Shown here: in pieces, positions 1 through 9,718 of the stretch
Position numbering within the stretch: the stretch's first letter is position 1
Layout of the letters: each line of letters begins with the position of its first letter
From: Flavobacteriaceae bacterium
GTDB taxonomy: Bacteria; Bacteroidota; Bacteroidia; Flavobacteriales; Flavobacteriaceae
Direction of reading: 5' to 3'
Assembly (NCBI GenBank): GCA_013214065.1
Contig: JABSPK010000006.1
Location: forward strand, 180,454 to 244,453
Length of the DNA: 64,000 nucleotides
Notes under the pieces: generated by a model
Databases searched by the model: none
What the model saw: only the letters and a program-made list of their open reading frames with translations
Told to the model about the DNA's origin: nothing
Position numbers and translations under genes: made by a program

Positions 1-2402
1 AGTTCCGCCCCTAAACGCTGTTGATACGCCTGTTGTAGTTTTGACATGATCTTGTCAATTTGCTTGTCGACCAATGTTTTGTTCGGATCTTGAAGTGTGA
101 AACTGACTGCGTAGGACTTTTTGCCAGCCGGTAATTTATCACCGAGATAGACATCGAACAAGTTGACTTGTTTCAACATTTTGCGTTCCGTTTGCCATGC
201 GGTATCATGTACTTCCTTAAACGTAACGGCTTCATCCAACAATAGGGCAAGGTCACGTTTCACTTCAGGGAATTTCGGTATTTCCGTGAAACCGATATTT
301 TGTCGCGAAATCGCCTTGAGTATGGCATCCCAATCAATATCGGCGTACAATACTTCCGATTTTAGACCCGCTTGTTGGGCTAGTTTTTGCGTTACCACAC
401 CGAATACGGCCAAGGCTCGTTTATTGTAAGAAAGGGTGAGGCCTTCCGTAAATAGCGCGCCTTCATAGGGTGACTCCTTCAGGTTTTGGAGTCCCAGTCG
501 TTCAAACAAGGTTCCCAAAACCCCCTTAAGATAAAAGAAATCAGAAGGTCTGGCCGAATTAACCCATTGGTCATCAGATCGATTACCAGTCACATATAAG
601 GCCAAATGGGTGCGTTCTTGATGTCCTTCGTCCAGTTTGGTATAAGTCTTCCCGAACTCGAAGAATCTCAAGTTGTGTTGTTTGCGGTTTTGGTTGTACC
701 GTAGTGCTTCCAATCCCGTTTCGAGCATTCCTGTCCGAAGTACCGAAAGATCGGCGCTCAGCGGGTTCAACATGGCGACGGCATCTTGATCGGATCCGTC
801 TTTCACTCCAACCAGACTATTGGTCATGATTTCATAGAACCCTTGGTTCGCCAATACGTTGCCGATCAGGTCTTGTACCCTGTGGTTTTCATAGGGGGTG
901 GTCGGCGCGACTGAAGCCGTGATCTTTTCCTTGAAATCAATGTTGTTGTATCCGTATACCCTTAGGATTTCCTCGATGACATCCACTTCGCGTTGTACAT
1001 CGGTACGATAGGAGGGTATGGTAAGTCCCAAACCGGATTCCGTCACGTTGTTGACTTTGATTTCAAGGGCCGTCAAAATGGATTTGATGGTGTCACGAGG
1101 AATCTCCTGTCCGATCAAGCGGTTGATCTTGGCAAAGGTGAGGAATACTTGAAAGTCTTCTTTTTTATTGGGATAGAGATCGACGATATCGGAGCTGATC
1201 TCTCCCCCCGCGATTTCTTTGATCAACAAGGCGGCGCGTCGTAAGGCGTACTCCGTTGTATTGATGTCGATGCCGCGTTCGAAGCGGAAGGAGGCATCGG
1301 TATTCAAGCCATGTCGTTTGGCCGTCTTTCTGATCGAGATGGGGTCGAAATACGCACTCTCAAGAAAAATCGAGGTCGTATCTTCGGTCACACCTGAATG
1401 GATGCCCCCGAAAACCCCACCGATACACATTGGTTTTTCACTGTCGCAAATCATGAGATCATCTTCATGCAACGTCCGTTCCACCCCATCAAGGGTGACG
1501 AAGGTACTGCCCTTGGGTAAGGTCCGCACCACTACTTTGTTTCCCTTGATCTTGTTGGCGTCGAAAGCATGTAAGGGTTGCCCCAATTCATGGAGTACAT
1601 AATTCGTAATATCGACCACGTTGTTGATCGGTGAAAGGCCAATGGAACGCAAGCGGTTTTTCAGCCAAGTAGGTGATTCCTGCACAAGAACATTGTTGAT
1701 GGTCACTCCACAATAGCGCGGCGCCAATTTATTGTCAGCAACTTCAACATCGATTTTCAAAGCGCGGTTGTCGATCAAGAAATTGGAGGTGGACGGGGTC
1801 AACAACTTTAAGGACACTTCTTTTTGTTCCAAACCGGCACGAAGGTCGCGGGCGACCCCGAAATGGCTCATCGCATCGGAACGGTTGGGTGTCAACCCAA
1901 TTTCGAACACTTCGTCATGTTCGACTTCAAATAGGGTATGGACCGGCGTACCTGGCTTTAGCGCTGCATCCAAGACCATGATACCATCATGGTCATCTCC
2001 CAATCCGAGTTCGTCTTCGGCACAGATCATACCGTGGCTCTCTTCGCCACGTATCTTTCCTTTTTTGATTTGCCAGGCTTCCCCTTCCTTCGTATGCAAG
2101 GTCGTACCTATGGTCGCTACGGGCACTTTTTGCCCGGCCGCGACGTTGGGGGCCCCACAAACGATCTGTACCGGGGCATCGGCACCGATATCGACTGAAG
2201 TCAGTTTCAGACGATCGGCATTCGGATGTTGCCCACAGCTCAATACATGGCCGACCACAACACCTTTTAATCCTCCCGGAATCGATTCGAAAGCTTCGAT
2301 ACCTTCGATCTCCAAACCAAGATCGGTGAGCAACTCGCCCGTTTTGCGCGCGTCCCAATCGATATCCAAAAATTGCTTCAACCAGTTGTACGAAATCTTC
2401 AT
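1..2402 (-). CDS. pheT: Phenylalanine--tRNA ligase beta subunit (3' edge cut by window)
   Basis: This is the beta subunit of the (alpha-beta)2 enzyme that charges tRNA-Phe. The N-terminus (MKISYNWLKQFLDI) and the following tRNA-binding OB-fold region, with a VGHVLSCGQHPNADRL-type stretch, are typical of bacterial PheT. The frame stays open for 800 codons to the window edge, where the last readable residues are QRLGAE. Family members are about 805-810 residues, so only the last few codons are missing. The ATG at 2400-2402 is preceded by a good Bacteroidota promoter. No pheS is visible; in many Bacteroidota pheS and pheT are unlinked. Confidence 0.96.
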   Translation of the reverse strand, partial: MKISYNWLKQFLDIDWDARKTGELLTDLGLEIEGIEAFESIPGGLKGVVVGHVLSCGQHPNADRLKLTSVDIGADAPVQIVCGAPNVAAGQKVPVATIGTTLHTKEGEAWQIKKGKIRGEESHGMICAEDELGLGDDHDGIMVLDAALKPGTPVHTLFEVEHDEVFEIGLTPNRSDAMSHFGVARDLRAGLEQKEVSLKLLTPSTSNFLIDNRALKIDVEVADNKLAPRYCGVTINNVLVQESPTWLKNRLRSIGLSPINNVVDITNYVLHELGQPLHAFDANKIKGNKVVVRTLPKGSTFVTLDGVERTLHEDDLMICDSEKPMCIGGVFGGIHSGVTEDTTSIFLESAYFDPISIRKTAKRHGLNTDASFRFERGIDINTTEYALRRAALLIKEIAGGEISSDIVDLYPNKKEDFQVFLTFAKINRLIGQEIPRDTIKSILTALEIKVNNVTESGLGLTIPSYRTDVQREVDVIEEILRVYGYNNIDFKEKITASVAPTTPYENHRVQDLIGNVLANQGFYEIMTNSLVGVKDGSDQDAVAMLNPLSADLSVLRTGMLETGLEALRYNQNRKQHNLRFFEFGKTYTKLDEGHQERTHLALYVTGNRSDDQWVNSARPSDFFYLKGVLGTLFERLGLQNLKESPYEGALFTEGLTLSYNKRALAVFGVVTQKLAQQAGLKSEVLYADIDWDAILKAISRQNIGFTEIPKFPEVKRDLALLLDEAVTFKEVHDTAWQTERKMLKQVNLFDVYLGDKLPAGKKSYAVSFTLQDPNKTLVDKQIDKIMSKLQQAYQQRLGAE

Positions 2403-2420
2403 CGCCTGAAATTAAGTCAA

Positions 2421-2451
2421 CAAAGATATAACAATGATCCTTTGGATTCAA
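2421..2451 (-). promoter_or_regulatory. Candidate pheT promoter (TTG-N20-TATCTTTG)
   Basis: On the minus strand TTG (2449-2451) is separated by exactly 20 bases from TATCTTTG (2421-2428). This matches the Bacteroidota housekeeping consensus TTG-N19/20-TAnnTTTG. The -7 box ends 19 bases before the pheT ATG, implying a very short leader. Confidence 0.65.
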
Positions 2452-2532
2452 TCCGCTTTGCAGCAAAGAAATTAATCCAAAACGTAAGGCAATCCTTATT
2501 TTTGCGATAAACTTGACAAAATTTTCAGATTC

Positions 2533-3756
2533 ATGAAGCGACTTCTGTTCCTTGCTCTAAGTGCCGTGCTATTGCATTCATGCCAAGAAGAGCGTCCGGC
2601 CCAACTCAAAACAGGTGATTGGTGGGCCACTATGGCCGTAACCGACTCGATCGATCTGCCGTTTAATTTTACCTTGGCCCAAGACGAGGCCGGATCGCTG
2701 TCTATGGTCATTCAAAATGCCGATGAGCGGGTCGTGGTCGATGAAATCGAGTTGCAAGGAGACTCGATTCGCATCCAAATGCCGGTTTTCGAGGGCTACA
2801 TTGCAGGAACCTATACCCCAGAGCGCATTACGGGAAGCTTTATCAAGGAAAGTTTAGATCGTATCGTGCCGTTCAATGCTTCGTTCGGTACGCGCGAACG
2901 GTTCGCGAGTACGGCACCTGCCGCAGTGAATGTCTCTGGGATTTGGGAAACCCAATTCGATTTCGATACGGATGACCCGTATTCGGCCAAGGGCATTTTC
3001 TATCAAACCGGTAACAAGGTCACCGGCACGTTTCGAACGACCACCGGTGATTACCGCTATCTGGAAGGGGTAGTGGATGGTGAGGAGTTACAGCTGTCCA
3101 CTTTCGATGGCGCACATGTCTTTTTGTTCACGGCTACCGTTTCGGATAGTACACTGCAAGGAACGTTTTATTCCGGAAACCATTCGGTCGAGTATTTTAA
3201 GGCCAAACGGAATGACGGTTTCGAATTGCCCGATGCCAGTTCATTGACCTTTATCAAAGAAGGGTATGACGGTTTCGATTTCGAATTCCCCAATGCCGAG
3301 GGTGAAATGGTCAGTATGGACCATCCTGATTTCAAGGATAAGGTGGTTTTGGTCCAGATCATGGGAATCTGGTGCCCCAATTGTTTGGATGAGACCCGGT
3401 TCTATGTCGATTATGCGAAGCAACATCCGAGTGAAGACCTAGAATTCATCGCCTTGGCTTTTGAATACGCCAAAACGGAAGCAAAAGCCTGGAAAGGCAT
3501 AGAGCGCCTAAAAGAACGAATCGGAGTCGAGTATCCGGTGTTATTGGCCCAAGTCGGTACTTCGAACAAGACCAAAGCGAATGAAAAGCTGCCGATGTTG
3601 AACCATGTACTATCGTATCCTACCACCATCTATATCGACAAAAGCGGTGCGGTCCGTAAAATACATACGGGCTTCAACGGTCCGGCTACCGGGGCCAGAC
3701 ACGAGGCGTTTAAAAAGGAATTTGCCGAAACCGTAACTGGTTTACTTGCTGAATGA
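2533..3756 (+). CDS. TlpA-like thioredoxin-fold lipoprotein
   Basis: The 407-residue product begins with a lipoprotein signal (MKRLLFLALSAVLLHSCQEE), so it should be anchored in the envelope. Residues about 25-235 form a beta-rich domain of unknown function. Residues about 240-405 are a TlpA/peroxiredoxin-like thioredoxin fold with the redox motif WCPNC (within MGIWCPNCLDE) and a cis-proline region (SYPTTIYIDKSG). The family reduces or isomerises disulfides in exported proteins; the exact substrate is unknown. A TATTTTTG element at 2497-2504 could be the -7 box but has no good -33 partner. The stop codon abuts that of leuB on the opposite strand with no intergenic base. Confidence 0.88.
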   Translation: MKRLLFLALSAVLLHSCQEERPAQLKTGDWWATMAVTDSIDLPFNFTLAQDEAGSLSMVIQNADERVVVDEIELQGDSIRIQMPVFEGYIAGTYTPERITGSFIKESLDRIVPFNASFGTRERFASTAPAAVNVSGIWETQFDFDTDDPYSAKGIFYQTGNKVTGTFRTTTGDYRYLEGVVDGEELQLSTFDGAHVFLFTATVSDSTLQGTFYSGNHSVEYFKAKRNDGFELPDASSLTFIKEGYDGFDFEFPNAEGEMVSMDHPDFKDKVVLVQIMGIWCPNCLDETRFYVDYAKQHPSEDLEFIALAFEYAKTEAKAWKGIERLKERIGVEYPVLLAQVGTSNKTKANEKLPMLNHVLSYPTTIYIDKSGAVRKIHTGFNGPATGARHEAFKKEFAETVTGLLAE

Positions 3757-4875
3757 TCAGATAATCGTCGATTTGCCCAAACCGATGTTTTCGTCGTTCA
3801 TGTTGAGATCATCGTCATTGTCAACGATATTGTTCGCTATGAAATCACCGACATGGTCGGTACCGTATTTACTATCGCTATCCAAGTCTGGGGTAACGAT
3901 GCCTTTCTTCAATGCTTTATCAACCGCCTCACGTACGGCCATGGCTTCATCGAAGAGTTGAAAATGCTCCAACAACATGGCTGCCGATAGGATGGAGGCC
4001 ACGGGGTTCGCAATGTCTTTTCCTTTGGCTTGGGGATACGAACCGTGAATCGGTTCGAACAAGGCGTTTTCGTCGCCAACGGATGCGGATGCCAGTAAGC
4101 CGATCGATCCCCCGATGACACTGCCTTCATCTGAGATGATATCACCGAACATATTCTCGGTCAATATGACATCGAATTGGCTAGGGTTCAAAATGATCTG
4201 CATCGCCGCATTGTCGACAAAAAGGAAGTCAAGCTGGACCTCCGGATAGCTTTCACCGATTTTCGTCACCACCCTTCGCCACAAGCGCGAAGATTCTAGC
4301 ACATTGGCTTTGTCGACCAAGGTCAATTTGTTGCGTCTGTTCTTTGCGGCCTTAAAGGCCATGTGGGCAATACGGCTTATTTCGGCTTCGGAGTATTCAC
4401 AGAGATCCGAGGCAACGGTGCCGGCTTCATTCAGTTCTTTTTTACCGAAATAGATGCCTCCGGTCAATTCACGGTAAATGGTGAAATCGGTTCCGGAGAT
4501 GATATGTTCCTTGAGCGGTGATTTTTCGATCAGTGTCGGGAACACTTTGACCGGTCGGATGTTGGTATACAATCCGAGTGCTTTTCGAAGTTTCAACAAA
4601 CCCTGCTCTGGGCGCACTTTGGCCTTCGGGTCATTGTCGTATTTGGGATCGCCAATGGCACCGAAAAGCACGGCATCGGCATCTAGGCATAGTTGTAAAG
4701 TCTTATCGGGTAGGGGCTCGCCGGTCTTATCGATGGCTATGGCGCCTACCGCTGCTTCTTTATAGACGAACGTATGGTTGAAGGTTTCTTCAACGGCTTG
4801 CAGACATTTTACGGCTTGATCCAATACTTCTGGGCCAATACCGTCTCCGGGTAACAAAGCGATGTTCAAATTCAT
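3757..4875 (-). CDS. leuB: 3-isopropylmalate dehydrogenase
   Basis: LeuB oxidises and decarboxylates 3-isopropylmalate to 2-ketoisocaproate with NAD+, the third step of leucine synthesis. The 372-residue chain starts NIALLPGDGIGPEV and contains the family signature around FEPIHGSYPQAKGKDIANP. I chose the ATG at 4873-4875 because it sits 7 bases after the leuD stop and gives the usual N-terminus; an in-frame ATG 12 codons upstream lies inside leuD. The C-terminus has an extra acidic, Asn-rich tail (about 20 residues) beyond the usual end. Last gene of the leuACDB operon. Confidence 0.97.
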   Translation of the reverse strand: MNLNIALLPGDGIGPEVLDQAVKCLQAVEETFNHTFVYKEAAVGAIAIDKTGEPLPDKTLQLCLDADAVLFGAIGDPKYDNDPKAKVRPEQGLLKLRKALGLYTNIRPVKVFPTLIEKSPLKEHIISGTDFTIYRELTGGIYFGKKELNEAGTVASDLCEYSEAEISRIAHMAFKAAKNRRNKLTLVDKANVLESSRLWRRVVTKIGESYPEVQLDFLFVDNAAMQIILNPSQFDVILTENMFGDIISDEGSVIGGSIGLLASASVGDENALFEPIHGSYPQAKGKDIANPVASILSAAMLLEHFQLFDEAMAVREAVDKALKKGIVTPDLDSDSKYGTDHVGDFIANNIVDNDDDLNMNDENIGLGKSTII

Positions 4876-4882
4876 GGGGTAC

Positions 4883-5470
4883 TTACTGGTTTTGCGCTTC
4901 GAAAGCGGCAATGGTTTCTTTTTTGCTGATCAAAAAGTCAATATCGTCATACCCATTGATCAGGCACATTTTCTTATAGGCGTCGATGTCGAACGAGGCG
5001 CTCAAGCCTATGGCATCGACCGATAGTTGTTGTGCTTCCAAATCGACTTTTACTTCCGTATCGGGATCCTGTTCCAACTGGGTCAATAGGGCTGATAGTT
5101 CATTGTCATCCAATTTAATGGGCAAGAGTCCGTTGTTCAAGGCGTTGCCTCTAAAAATATCAGCGAAATAGCTTGAAACGATGACTTTGAATCCGTAATC
5201 GGCCAAAGCCCAGGCTGCATGCTCGCGGCTTGAACCGCATCCGAAATTCTCCCCTGCGACCAAGATGCTTCCGCTGTAGGTGCCGTCGTTTAAGACGAAT
5301 TCGGTATTGACGCTTCCATCTTTGTGGTACCTCCAATCCCGGAAAAGGTTTTCTCCGAATCCGATTTTATTGGTGGCCTTTAAAAAGCGGGCCGGTATGA
5401 TCTGATCGGTATCCACGTTTTCTATGGGTAGGGGTACGGCCTTTGATACCAGTGTGTCGAATTTTTCCAT
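4883..5470 (-). CDS. leuD: 3-isopropylmalate dehydratase small subunit
   Basis: LeuD pairs with LeuC to isomerise 2-isopropylmalate to 3-isopropylmalate. The 195 residues match the usual bacterial small-subunit length and include the swivel-domain signature [13 protein letters not shown]. Its ATG overlaps the leuC stop by one base (TAATG), which implies translational coupling and balanced subunit production. Confidence 0.97.
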   Translation of the reverse strand: MEKFDTLVSKAVPLPIENVDTDQIIPARFLKATNKIGFGENLFRDWRYHKDGSVNTEFVLNDGTYSGSILVAGENFGCGSSREHAAWALADYGFKVIVSSYFADIFRGNALNNGLLPIKLDDNELSALLTQLEQDPDTEVKVDLEAQQLSVDAIGLSASFDIDAYKKMCLINGYDDIDFLISKKETIAAFEAQNQ

Positions 5471-6855
5471 TAGGCGGGTTGCATTTCGGTAACATCAACT
5501 ATTTTTCCTTCCACGGCGGTCATCGCCGCGACAAGGGGGCTTGCCAAAAAGGTTCTGGCCCCAGGTCCTTGTCTGCCTTCAAAATTGCGGTTCGAGGTTG
5601 AAACACAATACTCTCCGGCCGGAATTTTGTCTTCATTCATTCCTAGGCAAGCAGAGCATCCTGATTGCCGAATTTCGAAGCCTGCCGCTTCGAATACGTC
5701 TTGAAGCCCTTCTTCCTTGATTTGTTTCGCCACCTGTTGTGATCCGGGTACGATAAGGGCCGTTACGTTGTCGGCCTTTCGCTTTCCGTTGATATGGGAG
5801 GCTGCCATTCTGAAGTCTTCGATACGGGAGTTGGTGCAACTTCCGATAAAGACCCAATTAATGGGTTTGTCGATCAAGGATTCCCCTTTTTCCAAGCCCA
5901 TGTAATGCAAGGCTTTTTCAAAAGAAGCGTCATCGAACGACGGAATGTTTTCGTTGATTCGGATACCCATACCCGGATTCGTACCATAGGTAATCATCGG
6001 ACCGATATCCGCGGCATTGAATTCATATTCGGTATCAAAATCGGCTCCCTCATCGGTGGGCAGCGTTTTCCAATAAGCCAATTGATCCTCCCATGCCTGA
6101 CCTTCAGGTGCGAATTGCTTTCCTTTGACATAGGCATAAGTGGTTTCATCGGGTGCGATCATGCCTCCGCGTGCCCCCATTTCGATGCTCATGTTGCAGA
6201 CGGTCATCCGGCCTTCCATGCTCATATTTTCAAAAACCTCGCCGGCATACTCCACGAAATGTCCCGTTCCTGAATTCGTTCCAAGCTGGGCGATGATATA
6301 GAGGATCACGTCTTTGGGTAGCACGTTTTGCGCTAAGGTGCCGTTGACGGTAACCCGCATTTTCTTGGGTTTGTTCAACAGCAGGCACTGGCTGGCAAAA
6401 ACCTGTGCGACCTGACTAGTACCGATTCCGAAGGCGATGGTTCCGAAAGCACCATGGGTCGATGTATGGCTGTCACCACAAACCATCGTCATACCCGGTT
6501 GGGTGATGCCCAATTCCGGGGCCATGACATGCACGATGCCCTGATATTCGTGCCCAAGACCGTAGAGGGTAACCCCGTGATTCTCGCAATTTTGGGTCAA
6601 CATTTCGACCTGTTTTCGCGAAAGGGCGTCTTTGATCGTCAGGTGCTGGTCTTTCGTGGGTACGTTATGATCCGCAGTGGCAACGGTCTTATCGGGCCGC
6701 GCCAAGGGTATACCACGTTGTTCCAATTCAGCAAACGCCTGCGGACTGGTGACCTCATGGATCAAATGCTTATCAATATAAAGGATTTGTGGTCCGTTCG
6801 GTACGGTGTCGACCACGTGGGCATCCCAGACCTTATCGAATAAGGTTTTTTTCAT
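5470..6855 (-). CDS. leuC: 3-isopropylmalate dehydratase large subunit
   Basis: This is the [4Fe-4S] aconitase-family catalytic subunit of isopropylmalate isomerase, 461 residues (family about 465). Visible signatures are [14 protein letters not shown], the cluster cysteine in [12 protein letters not shown], and the pair in [12 protein letters not shown]. The start codon overlaps the preceding leuA stop (TAATG) and the stop overlaps the leuD start, so the operon is read without gaps. Confidence 0.97.
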   Translation of the reverse strand: MKKTLFDKVWDAHVVDTVPNGPQILYIDKHLIHEVTSPQAFAELEQRGIPLARPDKTVATADHNVPTKDQHLTIKDALSRKQVEMLTQNCENHGVTLYGLGHEYQGIVHVMAPELGITQPGMTMVCGDSHTSTHGAFGTIAFGIGTSQVAQVFASQCLLLNKPKKMRVTVNGTLAQNVLPKDVILYIIAQLGTNSGTGHFVEYAGEVFENMSMEGRMTVCNMSIEMGARGGMIAPDETTYAYVKGKQFAPEGQAWEDQLAYWKTLPTDEGADFDTEYEFNAADIGPMITYGTNPGMGIRINENIPSFDDASFEKALHYMGLEKGESLIDKPINWVFIGSCTNSRIEDFRMAASHINGKRKADNVTALIVPGSQQVAKQIKEEGLQDVFEAAGFEIRQSGCSACLGMNEDKIPAGEYCVSTSNRNFEGRQGPGARTFLASPLVAAMTAVEGKIVDVTEMQPA

Positions 6856-8027
6856 TAGGCTAAGCTTTCACGATTAATGTTACTGGACTCAACGATTTGA
6901 TGGATGTCATCATCCATGATCTCTTTTTTACGATCCGCGAACTTCAGGAAATTTTCATACACCGTATCCAATTGGACCTTGGTCAACTCATAGCCCACGT
7001 TCTTGGCACGATAGGCCAAGGCGGCCCTACCGCTTCTTGCGGTAAGTACAATGGAGGATTCACTGACCCCGACATCGGCCGGATCGATGATTTCATAGGT
7101 TTCCCGGTTCTTGATGACCCCATCTTGGTGGATACCTGAACTGTGTGCGAATGCGTTCGTACCGACTATGGCCTTGTTCGGCTGTACGGGCATGCCCATC
7201 TTTTGCGATACCATTTGACTGGTATCGAACAACAATTTGCTGTTGATGTTCGTGTCCAAGTTCAAATCAGGGTGCTGGCGCATGATCATGACCACTTCTT
7301 CGAGTGAGGTGTTGCCCGCCCGTTCACCGATTCCGTTGATCGTACATTCGATCTGTCGGGCCCCATGGATTACCCCGGAAATCGAATTGGCGGTGGCCAA
7401 TCCTAGATCGTTATGGCAATGGCAAGAAAGGATCGCCTTGTCAATACCCGTGACGTTCTCTTTCAAATACTTCATTTTGGCCCCATATTCTTCCGGTAGG
7501 CAATACCCGGTGGTATCGGGGATGTTCAAGACAGTAGCCCCGGCCTTGATCACCGCTTCACAGACTTGTGCCAAATAGGCGTTGTCGGTTCGTCCGGCAT
7601 CTTCCGCATAGAATTCCACATCCTCGACGAAGGTCTTTGCATAGCGTACCGCGGCGACTGCCCTTTCCAGGATGTCGTCACGATTGGATTTGAATTTATG
7701 CAAGATGTGCGAATCGGATGTACCGATCCCCGTATGTATTCGGGGTCGCTTTGCGAATTTAATGGCTTCGGCGGCCACTTCGATATCTTTTTTGACCGAA
7801 CGGGTCAACCCACAGACGGTCGCATTGCGTACCAACTTGGCGATTTCACTCACCGATTGGAAGTCACCAGGACTTGATATCGGGAAGCCGGCTTCGATGA
7901 TATCGACCCCTAATTGGTCAAGCCGTTCGGCGATCACCAATTTTTGTTCGGTATCCAATTTACAACCCGGAACTTGTTCGCCATCCCGTAGGGTGGTGTC
8001 AAAAATATGTACCTTATCTTTACTCAT
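6855..8027 (-). CDS. leuA: 2-isopropylmalate synthase (short form)
   Basis: LeuA condenses acetyl-CoA with 2-ketoisovalerate, the committed step of leucine synthesis. The TIM barrel shows [12 protein letters not shown] near the N-terminus, the metal-site HCHNDLG near residue 205 and NGIGERAGN near 235. The chain ends at residue 390, after the helical linker region. It therefore lacks most of the C-terminal allosteric leucine-binding domain present in about 520-residue enzymes. Close relatives such as citramalate or homocitrate synthase are possible in principle, but the downstream leuCDB favours LeuA. First gene of the operon, divergent from the gene at 8174. Confidence 0.95.
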   Translation of the reverse strand: MSKDKVHIFDTTLRDGEQVPGCKLDTEQKLVIAERLDQLGVDIIEAGFPISSPGDFQSVSEIAKLVRNATVCGLTRSVKKDIEVAAEAIKFAKRPRIHTGIGTSDSHILHKFKSNRDDILERAVAAVRYAKTFVEDVEFYAEDAGRTDNAYLAQVCEAVIKAGATVLNIPDTTGYCLPEEYGAKMKYLKENVTGIDKAILSCHCHNDLGLATANSISGVIHGARQIECTINGIGERAGNTSLEEVVMIMRQHPDLNLDTNINSKLLFDTSQMVSQKMGMPVQPNKAIVGTNAFAHSSGIHQDGVIKNRETYEIIDPADVGVSESSIVLTARSGRAALAYRAKNVGYELTKVQLDTVYENFLKFADRKKEIMDDDIHQIVESSNINRESLA

Positions 8028-8055
8028 CTTTGGAGGATAGTTTAGCTAAACCTTA

Positions 8056-8063
8056 CAAAGATA
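8056..8063 (-). promoter_or_regulatory. Candidate leuA -7 box (TATCTTTG)
   Basis: TATCTTTG on the minus strand, 28 bases upstream of the leuA ATG, matches the Bacteroidota -7 consensus TAnnTTTG exactly. I see no TTG at the expected distance of 19-21 bases, so the call rests on one box and its position. Confidence 0.4.
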
Positions 8064-8173
8064 AACTAAGGAGTTCCACTATACGGAAACGGGTGAATTC
8101 CATTACAACGTTAAATTGTTTTTAGCTGCTATCAAATAGCTGAAAAACAGTTGTTTAAATTGATTTTTTTACG

Positions 8174-9718
8174 ATGACGAATACCCATAGGGATGCCTTG
8201 TTTGTTCTAGTGAAATCGCTTTCGAAATCTGAGAAGCGACAATTCAAGCTGTATGTGGGTCGATTGGGGGTCAATACAGACGCCAAGTTTTTGGCACTTT
8301 TCAACCTGCTCGACAAGATGAAAAGCTATAGTGAACAACAGGTTTTGGACAGCGGAATCGTCAAAAAGGCCCAACTCTCGAACCTCAAGGCCCACTTGTA
8401 CAAACAGATTCTGGTCAGCTTAAGATTGAACCCCGTAAATCAAAACATCAGGGTGCAGATTCGGGAACAATTGGATTTCGCCACGATCCTTTATCAAAAA
8501 GGACTTTACAAGCAGGCCTTGAAGATTTTGGACAAAGCCAAGAATACCGCTATTGAGAACGAAGAAAAGAACGTAGCCTACGAAATCGTCGAACTCGAAA
8601 AGATCATTGAGACCCAATACATTACGCGCAGTATTCCGGACCGCGCCGATGAATTGAGCGTACAGGCAAAACGGCTTTCGGCCCAAAATGTCATGACCAG
8701 CAAATTATCGAACCTTTCGTTGCAGTTGTACGGCATGATGTTGAAAGTAGGTTATGTCAGAAATGACGAGGATTTGAAATCGGTCACCGATTATTTCGAA
8801 GCACATTTACCCGCCTATGATATCGAACAACTCGGGTTTCGCGAAAAACTGTGGCTTTACAAGGCGTACCTTTGGTATAGTTTTTTGACCCAAGATTTTT
8901 TATCGTCGTACAAGTATGCCAGCAAATGGGTCGATCTCTTTTACGAGCAAGAAGACATGATCCGGTTGAACCCGGTCTTTTTCCTGAAAGGCAATCACTA
9001 TCTCTTGGAATCGCAGTTCTTCGTCAAATATGCCTCCCAGTTCAAATCAACCTTGATGCGATTGGAGGAAATGGTGAACAGTCCGCGTTTTCCTGAAAAT
9101 GACAACCTCAGCTCTTTGGCCTTTTTGTATTTGAATTCGAATAAGTTGAACCTTCATTTCTTGGAAGGGACCTTCGATAAAGGCCTGTACTTGGTCAATA
9201 TCATCGAATACGGCATCAAGAAGCACAGTGGTCGAATCGACGAGCACCACATCATGCTGTTGTACTATAAGATCGCCTGCCTTTATTTTGGGAACGGCGA
9301 CCATAAGAACTGCATCCAATACCTCAAAAAAATCATTTCGAACCGCAATTTGAAAATGCGTGAGGATTTAATGTGTTTCGCCCGGGTCTTAAGCTTGGTC
9401 GCACATTATGAAGCGGGAATGGACTATCATCTGGAAGTCCAATTGAAAAGCACCTATAAGTTCTTGTTGAAAATGAACGACCTACAGGCCGTTCAAAAAG
9501 AGATGATCAAGTTCTTGCGGAATTTGGGCGACATCTATCCCAGTGAGCTGCGCAACGAGTTCCAAAAACTATATAACGAACTCAAGAAATACGAAGATCA
9601 TCCTTATGAGAAACGGGCGTTCCTTTATTTGGATATCCTCTCATGGCTCGAAAGTCATCTTCAGAACCGACCGGTATCCGAAGTCATTCGTGAAAAGGCC
9701 TTGACCTTAATTCGGTAA
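8174..9718 (+). CDS. Conserved helical (TPR-like) protein, function unknown
   Basis: The 514-residue product has no signal peptide or membrane segment. It is predicted to be almost entirely alpha-helical, with leucine/tyrosine-rich helical hairpins like those of TPR solenoids (for example ILYQKGLYKQALKILDKA near residue 100). The N-terminus (MTNTHRDALFVLVKSLSKSE) is of a type I associate with uncharacterised proteins conserved across Flavobacteriaceae. A cytoplasmic scaffold or adaptor role is an inference only. The next gene follows in the same frame directly after its stop codon. Confidence 0.85.
   Translation: MTNTHRDALFVLVKSLSKSEKRQFKLYVGRLGVNTDAKFLALFNLLDKMKSYSEQQVLDSGIVKKAQLSNLKAHLYKQILVSLRLNPVNQNIRVQIREQLDFATILYQKGLYKQALKILDKAKNTAIENEEKNVAYEIVELEKIIETQYITRSIPDRADELSVQAKRLSAQNVMTSKLSNLSLQLYGMMLKVGYVRNDEDLKSVTDYFEAHLPAYDIEQLGFREKLWLYKAYLWYSFLTQDFLSSYKYASKWVDLFYEQEDMIRLNPVFFLKGNHYLLESQFFVKYASQFKSTLMRLEEMVNSPRFPENDNLSSLAFLYLNSNKLNLHFLEGTFDKGLYLVNIIEYGIKKHSGRIDEHHIMLLYYKIACLYFGNGDHKNCIQYLKKIISNRNLKMREDLMCFARVLSLVAHYEAGMDYHLEVQLKSTYKFLLKMNDLQAVQKEMIKFLRNLGDIYPSELRNEFQKLYNELKKYEDHPYEKRAFLYLDILSWLESHLQNRPVSEVIREKALTLIR

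Noticed and set aside
1732..2409. Long plus-strand frame inside pheT
   Set aside because: Antisense shadow of pheT with Ser/Pro-rich, low-plausibility translation.
5794..6273. Plus-strand frame of 159 codons inside leuC
   Set aside because: Antisense shadow of a clearly assigned gene.
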